DNA of 64,000 nucleotides from assembly GCA_039111635.1 (NCBI GenBank), contig JBCAQO010000008.1, positions 1,860,001-1,924,000 on the forward strand, written 5' to 3'. Shown here one piece after another: positions 33,383 to 45,657 of the stretch. The stretch comes from Heterobasidion occidentale (taxonomy: Eukaryota; Basidiomycota; Agaricomycetes; Russulales; Bondarzewiaceae). The notes beneath the pieces are model-generated. The model worked only from the letters and a program-made list of their open reading frames with translations. It was not told where the DNA came from and ran no database searches. A program made the translations under genes and the position numbers. Within the stretch, counting starts at the first letter, position 1, and each line of letters opens with the position of its first letter.

Positions 33383-35104
33383 TCACGAATCAACCAGCGT
33401 CACCAACGCCTTCTTCCGCTGACCCACATCTCCGCTCCCTAGCCTCCCCAGCGTCGCCCGTTCGCCAGCCCCCGCCCCCGCCCCCGTCCCCGCAGCCATC
33501 TCCGCACCCGGGAGGCTCTCCGCCTCCACCGCCCTCGCCTTCGCTCCCACCTCGTCAGCGAGCAGCGCCAGCACGGGCGGGGGCGCGCCCCGGATCTGCG
33601 CGGCGTAGAACAGCGCCTTCGCGGCGACGCTGGGGTGCGTGGGCCGGAAGAGCGCGTGTAGATCCGAGAGAGCGCGTGAGGCGGGCGAGGCGGGCGGATC
33701 CGGTGGATCCTCCGTTGCGGAAGTTTCGTTGTCGTTGTCGTTATCGTCGTCGTGGTCGTCGTGGTCGTCGTCGATGATGAACCCGACGACGGAGACGCGC
33801 TGGGGAGTGAGCAGCGTCGCGGCGTCGCGGAGCAAGAGAGAGAACGCGGACGGGGTCACGGTGCCCTGCTCTCGCCCGGCCGGTCAGAAAAAAACACAGA
33901 TGCGCTCTGGACGGACGGCAAAAGAAGCTCACCTGTCCGAGCCTCGACCACACGTCCGTCACGACGCCCGCGAGCGACTCGAACCGCGTCGTCGCCCGCC
34001 TGTCGACCAGAAACGGCACCGCGCGCCCCATCAGCGCCCGCGCGTCCCGCGCGTCCGTGGCCCCCGCGAGGCTCGACAGCGGGGACGCGGCGAGGTGGCG
34101 CGTGGCGTACGCGTACGCGATGCTAGCGGCTCGGATACGGGATAAGGCGGGGATAGGGACAGCGAGGCGGGGAGGGGGGCGGAGGGGCGGCTTACAGGAT
34201 CGCGACGAGGTTGTACGCGAGCGGGAAGCCGCGCTGCTCGGCGGACGGGCGGGCCATGGACGCGGGAAGCGGGACGAGCGCGGGCGGCGTGGCGTATTTT
34301 TTGGGCGGGCGGTGCGCGAGCTGTATGGACGGGTTGGGCGGGGGCAGGTGGGGGGGCTCGGGCGGGGCGCCGGCGAGCCACCACGGCTCGACGGGCTCCT
34401 CTGCGAGCGCTTGGCGAGCGAGGAGCTGCTGCGCGAGCTCGGAGGACGGGTCGCGCACGGCTGTGAGGAACTGTGCGCGCTCGGACGGGGTGAGGACGGC
34501 CCACAGCTCGTCATACGACGCGCCGTCTGCGCCCGGATGCGTGCACGTGAGCGGCGGGACGAGCTGGGGCTGAGTTTGGAGAAAGCAGGGCGGGCGACGC
34601 ACCGAGGTCCATCCCCGCGAGCCTGCGCTCCAAGTCGTCGCCGTCGGCCGCTTCGGCGGGGTCGGCGGGGTCGTCCGCGAACGGGTCGTCGAGGGCGTCC
34701 TCCTCGAACCGGCGCAGGAGCTCCATCATGCGCGCGCGCTCCTCCGCCGACTTGGAGGGCTCGGAGCGGATGTCGGTCTCGAGCTCTGCGCGATAGAACG
34801 GTTCGGAGCACTGAGAGTGGGACTGGGGACGGGACGGGTGAGCATCGCGGCCTTGCGGGGGTGACGACGAGGACAGGGCGCACCTCGGATCGGAAGCATG
34901 TCAGGGAGCAGTATGTGATGTTGCACTTGGGGCAGGTGTACCGCGAGAACTGCCGCCTGCAGCTGTGATGATGCGCGCGCGAGATGAGCGGGGCCGCGGA
35001 GGGCAGAGGAAAGGGGCGCACATTCCGCAGGGGATTTTGTCTACGGACTCGGCGGCTTCTGCCTGGGCTGGCGTGACGATCGTCTCGGTCGTAGAGTCTG
35101 CCAT
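33383..35104 (-). CDS. HIT-type zinc-finger protein, ZNHIT2-like
   Basis: Homologue of ZNHIT2, which works with the R2TP/RUVBL chaperones in assembling U5 snRNP and polymerase complexes. The N-terminus is MADSTTETIVTPAQAEAAESV followed by IPCGMC, spliced to RQFSRYTCPKCNITYCSLTCFRSE; these give the paired CxxC zinc ligands of the HIT finger. Then come HSQCSEPFYRAELETDIRSE and ARMMELLRRFEEDAL. The central ELWAVLTPSERAQFLTAVRD domain follows, and later PWWLAGAP and FPLAYNLVAILAS with AYAYATRHLA. A variable C-terminal part carries an Asp/His/Asn run coded by GTC/GTT repeats (33725-33778). The gene lies 176 bp upstream of the ADE1 stop codon in tandem orientation. Confidence 0.85.
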
Positions 35105-35280
35105 TGCGGCACTAGTGTTCCTGCGGATGAAGTGGTCGGAAGTGAGAGGATTGCGAGCACGTGACAGCCCCTGCGGCTGGGAAAACAACAGACAGAGACC
35201 AGGAATAATGATAGGATTTGGCGCGTTTTACATAGGTTTTGTGCTACAGTCATTTGGTTGCTTCGCTCCTCCCCAGAATA

Positions 35281-36401
35281 TCATGCCCCGAGCTTTTCCC
35301 TGGCCTCGACATACCTTTCCCTCGTTCCCCGCACGACCTCCTCGCTCATGGTCCACCCCTGGCTGTCTATGCCGGCCTCCAAACCCTTCTTGAACCCCTG
35401 TTCCTTCAACCAGTCGCGCAGGTACTGCTTGTCGAAACTCGGCTGTGGACCGCCCGGCGCGTAGCCAGCGGCGGGCCAGTAGCGGGAAGAGTCGGGCGTG
35501 AGGGCCTCGTCGATGAGGATGAGCTCGTCCTGGGCGCCGGTCGGCGAAGGGACGAGCCCGAACTCGAACTTCGTGTCGGCGAGGATGAGCCCGCGGGAGA
35601 GCGCGTAGCGGGCGGCCTCGGTGTACAGCTGGATCGCGACGGCCGAGATCCTGTCGCACAGCTCCTGTCCGACGAGTTTCGCAGCTGGAGATACGTGCTG
35701 GCGTCACTCTCCGTCTGCGTGATGGCTGTGAGCGTGTGCGGGACTGTACCTTGGTCTGGTGAGATGTTCTCGTCGTGCTCGCCTTGATCGGCTTTGGTGG
35801 ACGGCGTGAAGAGAGGTGTGGGTAGCTTCTCTGATTCCTTGAGCCCGGCGGGAAGGGGGAGACCATGCACGGTCCCAGATTTTTGATACTCGGACCATGC
35901 GGATCCTGGACGCACGAAGGTACATGAACAGGGTGGTTGAGGTAGACCAGGCAGAGGCGTAGATCATGCACGCACCTGTGATATATCCGCGGACGATGGC
36001 TTCTAGAGGCACGACCTTCGCCTTTTTGACCAGCATCGTCCGCCCCTCGAGCTGGTCCTTATACTTCCGCACCTCCTCGGGCATCTCGTCGATATTCGCA
36101 GTCACGACGTGGTGCGGGATCGTCTCTCTCAGACGGCCGAACCAGAACAAAGATATCTGCGTGAGCAGCTTCCCCTTGTCCGGGATGCCCTGCAGACGCG
36201 CGGGATGGCGCGATGAGCAAAGTTCTACCTCGTTCGGCGAAGAGGAGAACGCACGTTGTTCAGGATGACATCGTATGCGGATATCCGGTCGCTGGCCACG
36301 AAGAGGAGATGATCCGGCGACGACGTCGCGTAGATGTCGCGTACTTTCCCTTTGGATACGAGGGTGAGTCCTGGCAGGTCCGATGCGATGAGTGCAGACA
36401 T
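35281..36401 (-). CDS. ADE1: phosphoribosylaminoimidazole-succinocarboxamide synthase (SAICAR synthetase)
   Basis: Purine biosynthesis enzyme joining aspartate to CAIR with ATP. The first exon codes [20 protein letters not shown], then [29 protein letters not shown]. The ATP-binding GKVRD and the SDRISAYDV signature are both intact. After an intron comes [17 protein letters not shown], then [20 protein letters not shown]. Next is [28 protein letters not shown], which holds the substrate-binding segment, and [15 protein letters not shown]. The last exon contains [17 protein letters not shown] and [16 protein letters not shown], with the end EAREKLGA. Length matches the roughly 300-residue fungal enzymes. 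It starts 237 bp from the divergent MFS gene. Confidence 0.96.
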
Positions 36402-36638
36402 TGAAGCAAAGCTTGAGCGAACGAGTCAAGGACTCGATCGCTCGCTGGCTAGCAGAACCCCAGACGAGGGTTAGGGCTGCCGATATTCGGTCTTCGCCGC
36501 GGCAGGCCTCTCTCAGCTCCATCATCTGGACGAGTGCGAGCGTTTACTCAGACGTGATTGTGCCCTCGGTATAAAGCAGCGCGAGCTTGGCACGAGCGCC
36601 TCTCAGCGCATAGTAGGCCCCAAACCACAGTGCCTAGC

Positions 36639-39485
36639 ATGTCAGCTGAGTCCAAGGCAATACACCCTCCGCCTGGTCTGCATACGTCGGCTGGTGAAGA
36701 GGACCCACCTGTTCCCCATGACGCGGGGAAATCCTGGAGGACCGGAGAACATCTCGTTCTGCCACATAACAACCTCCCGCTCGTCTTCATCTCCTTCATG
36801 CTAACGACGTTTCTGGTGCGTCATGACGGCAGCACGCCCGGTTCATTTTGATTATTATACTTCCGACGCAGGCTGCTTTGGATCAGACGATGTTTGCTAG
36901 TCACCTTTTCCTCGATGTGGGTCCGAGATACTGATGCTTCCCCAGCGTCGCAACGGCCCTCCCCACGATAGTGGCCGACCTGAATGGAGGAAACAACTAT
37001 TCGTGGGCTGGCAGGTGACCATTACACTCGCCATCCCATGTTGCGCTGATAATAGCTGACCTTGCATTTTTCAGCGCTTATTTGCTCGCATCAGCAGCTC
37101 TGGGCCCGCTCTACGGAAAGCTCGCGGACATCGTGGGACGCAAGCTGGTCATCTACCCTGTCATCGTCATCTTTCTCGTAAGGCCTCCTGGGCGTTTCGG
37201 AGTTCGGTTTGCTGGACCTCGACGGATGACGACGGTGTGTTGTAGATCGGGTCCGCTCTGTGCGGTGCGGCCCAGAACATGACCTGGCTGATCGTGGCGC
37301 GAGCTATTCAAGGCATCGGTGGGGGCGGTGAGACATGTTGCGTTTGGCCCCGGAGTTCACAACGTTCAACACGGTTCCAGGTATTTTTCAGATGGTGCAA
37401 ATCGTCATGGGGAGATATAATCACGTTGGAAGAGTGAGCGCTGCATCACTCTGCGCACTTCCCGTATCAATGTCTGTGCAGACGAGGAAAATACGGCGGA
37501 TACCTAGAGACGGTCTGGGGGATTGCGTCGTGCGTGCCAAATTGACGCCTATTGTCAGTCGTCCTGACAGGTCGTGCAGCATCATCGGCCCACTCGTTGG
37601 CGGAGTAAGCTTCAGGCTTGTATGTCATAGTGAAACTCTGATGTGACCTCCAGGCATTCACCGATCACGTTTCGTGGCGATGGCACGTCGATTGATTTTG
37701 TTCTTGGGCTTACTCTGATCTTACGATGTTCACTAGGTGCTTCTGGGTAAACTTGTGCGCTCATAAACGTTCTGGCCTATTCATCCTCTGAGCTGAATTA
37801 TGCAGACCGACTGGGGGGTCGCCCTTGCGCTTCTGTTCTTCACCCTTCATCTGAATCCACACCATGGTAAAACGTTTCGCGAACACGTCAGGAATTTGAC
37901 TTTGTTGGCTTTTCCTGCTTATTGCCGCGATTGTTTGTCTCCTCCTTGGATTCAACCAGAGCGAGATCAGCTGTGGGTCCATATCCCTCCTTCGACGGTG
38001 TTGCACCTTCTGCTGATCACTGTGGGTAGGGAGCTCTCGGTCAACCATTGCGCTTCTCGTGGTCGGCTGTTCACTCGTCGTCGTGGCCACGCTCTGGGAA
38101 ATGTGGACGAAACGATCGCCCATCGTCCCCCCTCGCATATTCAAAGTAAACCATGGACTGCTTGGATACCGTACGCTCGGCTAACGATGTTTCAGACGAG
38201 GACGACGGCGATACTCCTGATAATCAGCTTTTTACACTCACTGACATTCTTTTCCGGTGAAGTACATTACATGGCTTTTAGTTGCGGTGATCTCACGTCT
38301 TGTTCTCAGGCACGTTCTACCTGCCTGTTTATTTCCAGGTGCTGGGAGCCTCTGCTACCAAGGCTGGTCTTCAGTATGCTACTGTGATGATTGGCTTTGC
38401 AGGGAGATGCTCAGATGCGTGTACGTAGGATGCTGACGTTCACCCTCAGCGCTTCGTTCTCGTCCGCGGCCTCTGGTTTTGCCGTCGGACCTCTGGGGGA
38501 CTACAGAATCGTGATGTGGATATCCTTCGTAAGCACTTGGTTGCCTCTTGCTCGACATCTCGTCCGACAAACCTTTTTTATTATACAGCTGGTGATGACT
38601 TTGGGATACGGCTGATGATCATGCTAGATGATACCTCGTCGCTGTATGTCGCCATCGTGTGCTCAGCATGGATGCTTATGATATAGAACCGAGCAGTGCG
38701 AGGCAAGAAATATTCCCTCTACTTGCAGGGCTTGGGTTGGGCGGTCTGTGGCAGGTGCCGATCATCGGGATGCAAGCCGCCATGCCGCTACGAGATATGG
38801 CCACAGCACCTCTGCGCTACTTTTTGTCCGGTAAGACAGACGATACGCTGTTGGGCGCATCTCACCTCGCAGCGTGATTTGTCAAGACCCTTGGCTCTAC
38901 GATCGGCGTGTCGATCGGCCAGGCCATCTGGACGACGGTACGCGAGCGTCCCGTCCGTGTGCGCACTCGTCCCCTGCTTATCGGACTCGGATAGGAACTC
39001 CAAAAACGCATCTCGAAGCTCCCCGATTTCGACCTGGGCATCTCCACTGGCGCCGACGCGCTTGCCGACAGCGTGCGGCGGCTGAAAGACATCCAGGTGG
39101 GAGAAACAGCGCTCTGCAGCGAATCGTATGTTCTAACTAGCCTCGACAGCCGGACAGCCTGCGCCGGCAGGTGGTGCACGCATACACGAAGAGCCTGTCC
39201 ACCATATGGATCGTCGACACGCCCTTGTTGGTCGTCTGCTTCGTCATGGGTGCGTCCCTCGCATTTCGCCCCGCCGCCAGGTCGCTCACGCGTTCTGGCG
39301 ACCCTCCAGCGCTGTTTCTGAAGAACTACGACTTGAAGCAGCGTGTCATACGGGCTCCGAGGAGGGGCTCGCCGTCTCGGGCTGACGTCGAAGGAGCGCG
39401 GGACACCACTTTCGTGAACGGAGACACCGACGTCATTAACGAAAAGGACGATGTCGACGAATCGGGGCCCTCGCGAGATGTGTAG
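36639..39485 (+). CDS. MFS transporter, DHA2-like 14-TM type (clustered frame breaks)
   Basis: Proton-driven major facilitator of the drug:H+ antiporter-2 type; vacuolar basic amino-acid carriers are close relatives. The DHA2 signature [17 protein letters not shown] is complete across an intron. It is followed by [22 protein letters not shown] (motif A) and [10 protein letters not shown] (motif B region), then [24 protein letters not shown]. The later half shows the [17 protein letters not shown] block, [20 protein letters not shown] and [10 protein letters not shown]. It ends with [20 protein letters not shown] and a polar tail. More than a dozen short introns are needed, including a GC-AG intron at 37683-37736. 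In 37813-37917 the conserved protein changes frame by -1 three times: at the G run 37813-37818, at 37891-37892, and near 37909-37914. Either a poorly resolved patch or a decaying gene. Confidence 0.8.
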
Positions 39486-39611
39486 AATTTGCAGTCTTCA
39501 ATCATGCACCTCACGAACCGGCTATACGGCCACGATGCTCTGGCCACTTACACGCTGGGCTCTCAAGAAACACGTGGCGTGGAAATTTCGCAACGTACAT
39601 ACAACGCTTCT

Positions 39612-41543
39612 CTAGTTCAAACTCTGTGTGCATCTTTCGAAGATATCGTCGGGAACCTGAGCCTGCAGAAGCTCTATGAAATCGTCCAAGGGAGACCACT
39701 GCAGAGCCTGCACGGGCGAGCCCTCATGCAACACGCGCACAAAATACTGCTGCTCCGGGGTCTTCCACACCTGGACGACGTGAGCATGAGGCACGGCAAA
39801 AGATGAAAAAAAGAAGCATGCGCTCAGCACGGGCGTGCAAATTCGCATCGAGGCGGTGCGCACCTCCATGACGATTTCCGAGCCTAGCGCGGGCCACCGC
39901 AGCGGCGAGGCGGCGCCCAGTCCGAGGCCCGCGGCGAGGCGGATCAGGGACCCGTCGTGCCCGACGTAGAGCCGCAGTTTGAGCGTCTCGGTGCCCGACC
40001 GGAAGGAGGCGAAGTTGCGCGCGAGCTCGCCGAACATCACGCCTGGCAAGTGGCGGGAGGATGGGATGGGACGAGCGTGAGCATGAGCGTGTTTACTCGT
40101 GTTGTGAATTTTCGAGGAGCCATGCAGAAGCATGGTGTGGGGCGTGTTGTATTGTATGCGTACTTACCGAACGTGAGCTGGGTGTACGCCGTAGCGTTTT
40201 CGGCCGCGTTCCATATGTAGCTGCGAGTGCCGAGCCGCACGCGCGTGAGCGCATGTTCGATGACGCCATGCCAGTCGTTGATATTTTATTTGAGTGAACG
40301 CACTTGTACTCAAAGTCGCCGATCGCATGGACACGGCTCGCGTCGGCCTCTGAGACGCACGCGCCCGTGGCATTGCACGGCAGCGGGTGGCCGTGACACG
40401 TCCGGGATGTGAACGTGTCGAAGAAGTGGTCGTCTATGGGCCAAAAAACCAGACATGTTTGCTCGCATCGCGCGGACGCGGGGCGCGTCGGAGGAAGAAG
40501 AAGAAGGGAGGCGTACACCAGGATGCCCACGCGGCGAGGCCTGCGGTGCCCAGCGTCGCGTCGAGCCGCGCCTTGAGGTCCACGTTATTTTGGAGGTGGT
40601 CGGTCCAGGCCGGGACTGACTGGTAGGCGTCGCGGATGGCGTCTGCCCCCGGGCACGCATAGTTTGGCACTAAAGAGTCGATCTGAGAAGACGGAGGCGG
40701 GACGGGGCTGAGCAAGGGAGAGAAGAGGTATACGAGTGGAATGGATGCACGCACGACGGAGGGTTCGGTGAAGACGGGCCAGGATTTGTGGGCTGTTGCG
40801 GGGTCCATGCCAAACAAGAAGCCGCTAGCCACTTGGAACGTCCGATCCGCGACCGACGTGCGAACGTATATGTCGCGCTCGTCGACCCTGTGCAAGAATC
40901 CTACTTTATCGTGATAGACCCCCCAAAAGTCCTACCAACAGCAGCGGGACATCAACATGAAGGTCATGCAGATTCGATTGATAGACGCAGAGACCTTTCC
41001 GTGGCGAATCGCGTCTTGCAGGCCTGCTTCGGTGAGCTGACCCTCGTCGCACGTTCCATTCCATATCTGAGACAGAAACGGGTGCGTGGGAGGCGTGACG
41101 AAGTTATGGAAAACGTGGGCGCCCCCGCCCCCGTAGTTGAATTGGAGGAAATTGGAGCAGTTCCAACCAGACGATGGATTCAGCTCATTCTCGTTAGGGT
41201 AAAGATTATCTGGTGTCCGCTGTGTTGCCATCACGCGCATTGTGAAGACGTGTGAAAGAACGATATCCTAGATCCGAAGTGGACGCACTTTGTGATGGCG
41301 CATGATGGCATTGAGATACACCAGCTCGGACCCTTCGGGCGACGCGGGGGAAGAGTAATGCTCTGCATTGACATGAGGAGCATTGCAATAGTTGTAGGTA
41401 TCCCAAGGCAGTTCAGGAGGAGTCTGCGAAGAGTTGTAGACGCCGATGCCGAAGTTGGGCAAAGATATGGTCGAAGTTATCCGAGTGATCCAAGCACCGA
41501 GGTGAAATAGCGCGGCGACACCAAGGTTGGCCATGGTTGTCAT
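39612..41543 (-). CDS. histidine acid phosphatase (branch 2, secreted type)
   Basis: Histidine phosphatase superfamily, clade 2 (acid phosphatase/phytase-like). It probably acts outside the cell or in the secretory route. The start MTTMANLGVAALFHLGAWI may act as a weak signal peptide. The catalytic core is IMRHHKRTP (RHxxRxP, nucleophilic His), formed across an intron. The general acid/base motif is VGHDGSLIRLAAGLGLG (HD). Between them are the family blocks WNCSNFLQFNYGGGGAHVFH, TCDEGQLTEAGLQDAIRHG, DIYVRTSVADRTFQVASGFL, YACPGADAIRDAY and TFTSRTCHGHPLPCN, then FEYNYIWNAAENATAYTQLTFG. Paired cysteines fit disulphides. At least seven introns. The tail is ALQWSPLDDFIELL...CTQSLN. Confidence 0.88.
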
Positions 41544-42107
41544 TGACTATTATGGCCTGCGTCACGATAGATCGAGGGCAGGTGTCGACGAGATCAAACG
41601 AGTGGCTTTATAGGACACGAAGACCTGCATCTGATTATTTGTATGGCACCGCAGCTGAGGACGTCGACATCTGTCACAGCGTCGAGTGCTTCGACGACGC
41701 ACGTGTGAACGTCGACTATTCCTGAATCCGTATTCTTCGAGTGAAAAGGGTCGACGGGCAAGGCCAAAAGAAAGAGAGGATGCAGAGAAGGATTACCAAG
41801 ACAACTTGAAAATAGAAAAGAGAGCGAGCTCGTCGTTCAGCGTCAGCCACCGCCGTTTGCCTCCGCGTCCGCCTCCATCACGAGCACTGTCTCCGCCCCC
41901 ACACGTCGACGAGCATCGTCTCGCAGCGCCCCCTCGAGCACAGAGGATCCGTCGTGTTCGTCTGGGTTCCGTCCTCTATACCCCGTTCATCAGCAGGCAA
42001 CTCACTCATCCTCCACACGACGGATCCTCCCATTCAGCACCCGTCCCATCCACCTTTCCAACCGCCCGCTTCCACCACTCTTACCAGCCTCATTTCCATC
42101 CTTAATC
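41544..42107. other. divergent promoter region
   Basis: Lies between the histidine phosphatase and Kar9/GAS2 start codons. The half nearest the Kar9 gene is pyrimidine-rich, as fungal promoters and leaders often are. No gene is seen. Confidence 0.45.
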
Positions 42108-45100
42108 ATGTCTCTGCTCGGCCTTTCCACCTCTCGTACCTCTAGTCTACATTCTGCCTCCCAACATAGTCTCCGTAGTACCATTCTCAATGCCGATCTT
42201 CCGCCTTCCCCGCTTTCCCCAGGCTCGTTTTCTTCCGACAGCTCTTCCTCCGCCTCGTCCTCGAACGTTTCATTAGATCAGAATGACAAAGGTGCGTTCT
42301 CTCCTCCCGGTTTTCCGCCGCGCGTCGAATTCGACCGAACACATTCTGCACTCCAACGAGGTTAGAAGACATCACAATCACTGCTAAGTTCTCTGCACTC
42401 TCCGTCAGAAATGGGGGCCACAGGAGCCACGAGTATGCGCCAGAGTCTTTCTCTGCATCTTTATTTGCTCAACCTCGTCTATCTTTTATCAGGGACCTCC
42501 AACTGTTAGCTATCTCCACACACATCACAGAACTTTCCTACAGCATATCGGATATCCAGACGCGCATTTTCGGTGTGTGCGAGCTTATCAAGGGTCAGAC
42601 GACACCCTCATTTTATGCCCCATGCAGAAATACAGGAGCTCCGGCATAAATCCCAGTCCTCCGGCGAGCTCGCGAACGCCACGAGCGTAATCGATCAGTC
42701 CCTCATGACTCTTGACGCACGTCTCGAGTCTGTTGCCAAGGGCGTCAAGTCCGTCAACGACTCTCTCGAACCATACCTACAAGACGCCAAGAACGCTACC
42801 CTCAAGGCGCACGGCGAAGATTCGAGCGAGAGCGCGGCGCTCTTGCGCAAACATACTGCGTTCATCGCAGAGTGGGAGAGCGTACAGGAAGAGAGCGACG
42901 TCCTGCGGGAGGAGCTCAAGGAGGACAAGTGGCTGACCGTATTCCGGACGGTGACGGATCAGGCAGATGGGATGATGACGAGCCTGGAGAAAGCCGTGAA
43001 CCGATGTCAGGTGCGTCGCTCTGCGTTGCACGTCTGATGCTCCGCTCAATGTCCGCGACAACAGGAGTTCATTTGGCAGGTTCATAAACATGGCCCAGAC
43101 GAGTCGCTGTTGCAGTCGTCGTCCATGCAGTCGTCTGGATCCGTGCGCTCTGAGAAGTCTACGCTGAGTTATGACGTATATCAGTCCCTGTTGGGCTCGT
43201 TCGAAGCTAAAAAGAAGTGCGCTTCTATTCCGCTTTACAGCCTTCTTCTTCTCATCATATCATATAGACATTACATGCCCGCCACGACGAAGGTGCTCTC
43301 GATCATAGACAAGGGCGTGCAGGACCGCGTGACGAAGAACGGCGAGTGCCTGCGGCGCCACGCTGAGTCCACTCAGCGATGGAAGAATTTGCGCGAGCGC
43401 ATCTCTCGGACCGACACGGAGATGGAGAACGTGCGCAAGATCCTGGTCGGCGAGGAAACGGCGTTGAGCGAGAGCGGTTCCACCACCTCCGGTCCAACCT
43501 CCAAGTCTCGCACCCGCAACGGGTTCCTCACGCCCCCCGGCGGCTCGGGATCAGGTGGGAAAAAGAGCCGGACGCTGAGCACGGCCAGCACGCTCTCGCG
43601 CTCAATCTCTCCTTTGCGCAAGTTTGCCCGGAAATTCACCAGCAGCTCCAAAACCACCGCGCCCCCTGTCACTCCCGTTCCCCATAAGGCCCCGTCCCGC
43701 GCGCCCTCTTCCGAACCCGTCGCCACGCTTCGCCATCGTCAGTCTCTATTCGCCATGCGTGGCAGTCAACCCCCAACGCCCGTCACGCCCGAACGCCCGG
43801 GACACAAGTACGCACAGTCTATGACCCCGGAAACGTCGCCCGCGCCGAAGCGCGCCGATCCGAACTCTACTGTCAAAGGGAGAGGTCTCGGTAAGCAGCC
43901 GTGGAACAGCTCTACACGCATCGAGCCAGAAGAGCGACTACCAAGGTCACGTCGTCCTTCCACAGCGAGTGTATACGGACGATCAGACCTTCCTGCACTC
44001 CCGATCAATTCCTCGCCTTACCAGCGTAGCGCTTCGCGGAGTTCCATGGCATCGTCCCGCCCGTGGTCCCCAGTGACATCTTCTGTTTCAACAGCGCCTT
44101 CTTCAAGTACCCATCTACCTTTCCACCGCCCACCCTCTAGGACACACCAGTCCGGCTCTGCATCCGTCTTCGTAAGACCCCCGTCGCGGTCTCATACCCC
44201 CACTTTTGCACTGTCCACCAACACAAGCGCCACACCTCGTCCACGCCCAAATACACCGTCTCATATCCCGGCTCCTTCCAGCGCGAAGGGAGGGCATTGG
44301 CGCTCTCAGTCTGAAGCAGGCTGGCGCGATGGTGATGACGACGAGAATCCTACGACCATCATGCAGCGCGCTTTTTCGCCCACGTTCTCCATATCCGGCG
44401 GCATCTCGCCTCTCCCCGCCCGCTCCGAAACCCCCGGCGGCACGCGTCTCCCCGGGCCCCGTCCCCCGAGCCGCTCCATGATCCCTGCCCCGATATTCCA
44501 ATTCTCCTCGCCCTCCCGCCCCGCCTCCGCGATGTCGGACTATCCATCCGAGGCCCCGACCGTGGAGTCCAACTCGTCCTCCTTCAGGTCGGCGGCGATG
44601 CGCGCGCAGACGCCAGAAGCGATGTTGCGCGCGCGTGTGCAGCAGATCCCCTTCTACCAGAGCCCCTGCACAGCCCGGGGTCGGGGTCGATCTCAGGGTC
44701 AAGTTATAACATCAAGACCATCCGCCCGCACTCGAAGCTGCCGCCGTCGAGCTTCCGCGACGGGTCCTCCACGCGCTCGCCTTCGCGCTCGGGGTCGCGC
44801 GCGGGAGCGGCCACGCCGTCGATGGAGGGCAACCCCAACCACTACACGCCCGCGAGCGCGAAGGACCCGCTCGACGTGGAGGTCGCGCGCATCGTCAACT
44901 CGGTCGCGCACGGGCTGCTGATCGAGCGCGTCGACCCGCCGCTCAGGGCGGTCCCGAAGGAGGGCGAGGAGATCCGCGCGCAGTACGCATTCTCGAACGC
45001 GCTGGCCCGCAAGATCGTCACGTGCCGGTTGACAACGATGACGCGCAAGGGGGAGGTGGCGAAGAAGAAGGTCATGGTCCGGGTCGGCGGAGGTGAGTGC

Positions 45101-45224
45101 TGCCGCGTGTTTGGGGATCTGCGATCGGCCGTGCGCTCGTGATTTAATTGACTGACGATGGTTTCTGTTTTTAGGGTGGAGGGACTTGCAGATGTACATG
45201 CTGGATCGGCAGGCCGGTCTGTGA
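42108..45224 (+). CDS. Kar9-like microtubule-associated protein with a C-terminal GAS2 domain (one frame break)
   Basis: Predicted cortical or spindle-positioning factor. Splicing at 42291-42366 and at about 42572-42626 joins LDQNDKEDITITAKFSALS and DIQTRIFEIQELRHKS. The coiled Kar9 region follows: ANATSVIDQSLMTLDARLESV, LRKHTAFIAEWESVQEE, WLTVFRTVTDQADGMM, then EFIWQVHKHG, TTKVLSIIDKGVQDRV and RRHAESTQRWKNLRERIS. A long Ser/Pro-rich basic linker is next. The GAS2 domain is DPLDVEVARIVNSVAHGLL, then IVTCRLTTMTRKGEV and VMVRVGGGWRDLQMYMLDRQ. The linker ...QQIPFYQ continues as EPLHSPGSGSISGSSYNIK only in the -1 frame at about 44660, as if one G were missing. Uncorrected, the upstream frame runs on to 44921 out of frame with GAS2. 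Confidence 0.85.
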
Positions 45225-45657
45225 GCCTGTCTCGCGCTCGAGACGAGTCTTGTGCCGCCAGTGTGAATGCTATTGTAAGTTACGATGGAAGGATGGACGG
45301 ACGGATGTCTGGACGGGGTCGTGTTTTTTTTTGGCGTTGGATAACGTGCGCCGGTTCGTTGGCATGTCCAGTCGTTCGCTTTTTCGCATGAGGTAGACAT
45401 ACCCGGCTGTGTTCACGACCCCCTCATGATTCAGTCTATGCAGCACGGCTCCGTATGCAGGTTTACAGTTATTTGCCGGTCGATGAGCTCGTCCCCTGAT
45501 ATGATCAGCTTTGCTTTCGGATCTCAGGTCAAACGGGCGGGGGCGAAGTCCAGCTCGGCGCGGCGCCCAAAGGGCAACGTAAATAATCATACAAACACAG
45601 CGTATATAGACGGCTAGGTGTATGTCTATTATACACCCTCTAGCAAATTGGTCGAGG
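45225..45657. other. convergent 3' intergenic region
   Basis: Spacer between the Kar9/GAS2 gene and the XPA-like gene. Contains a short GGAC/GGAT purine repeat (about 45286-45312) and a T8 run. No gene is seen. Confidence 0.4.
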
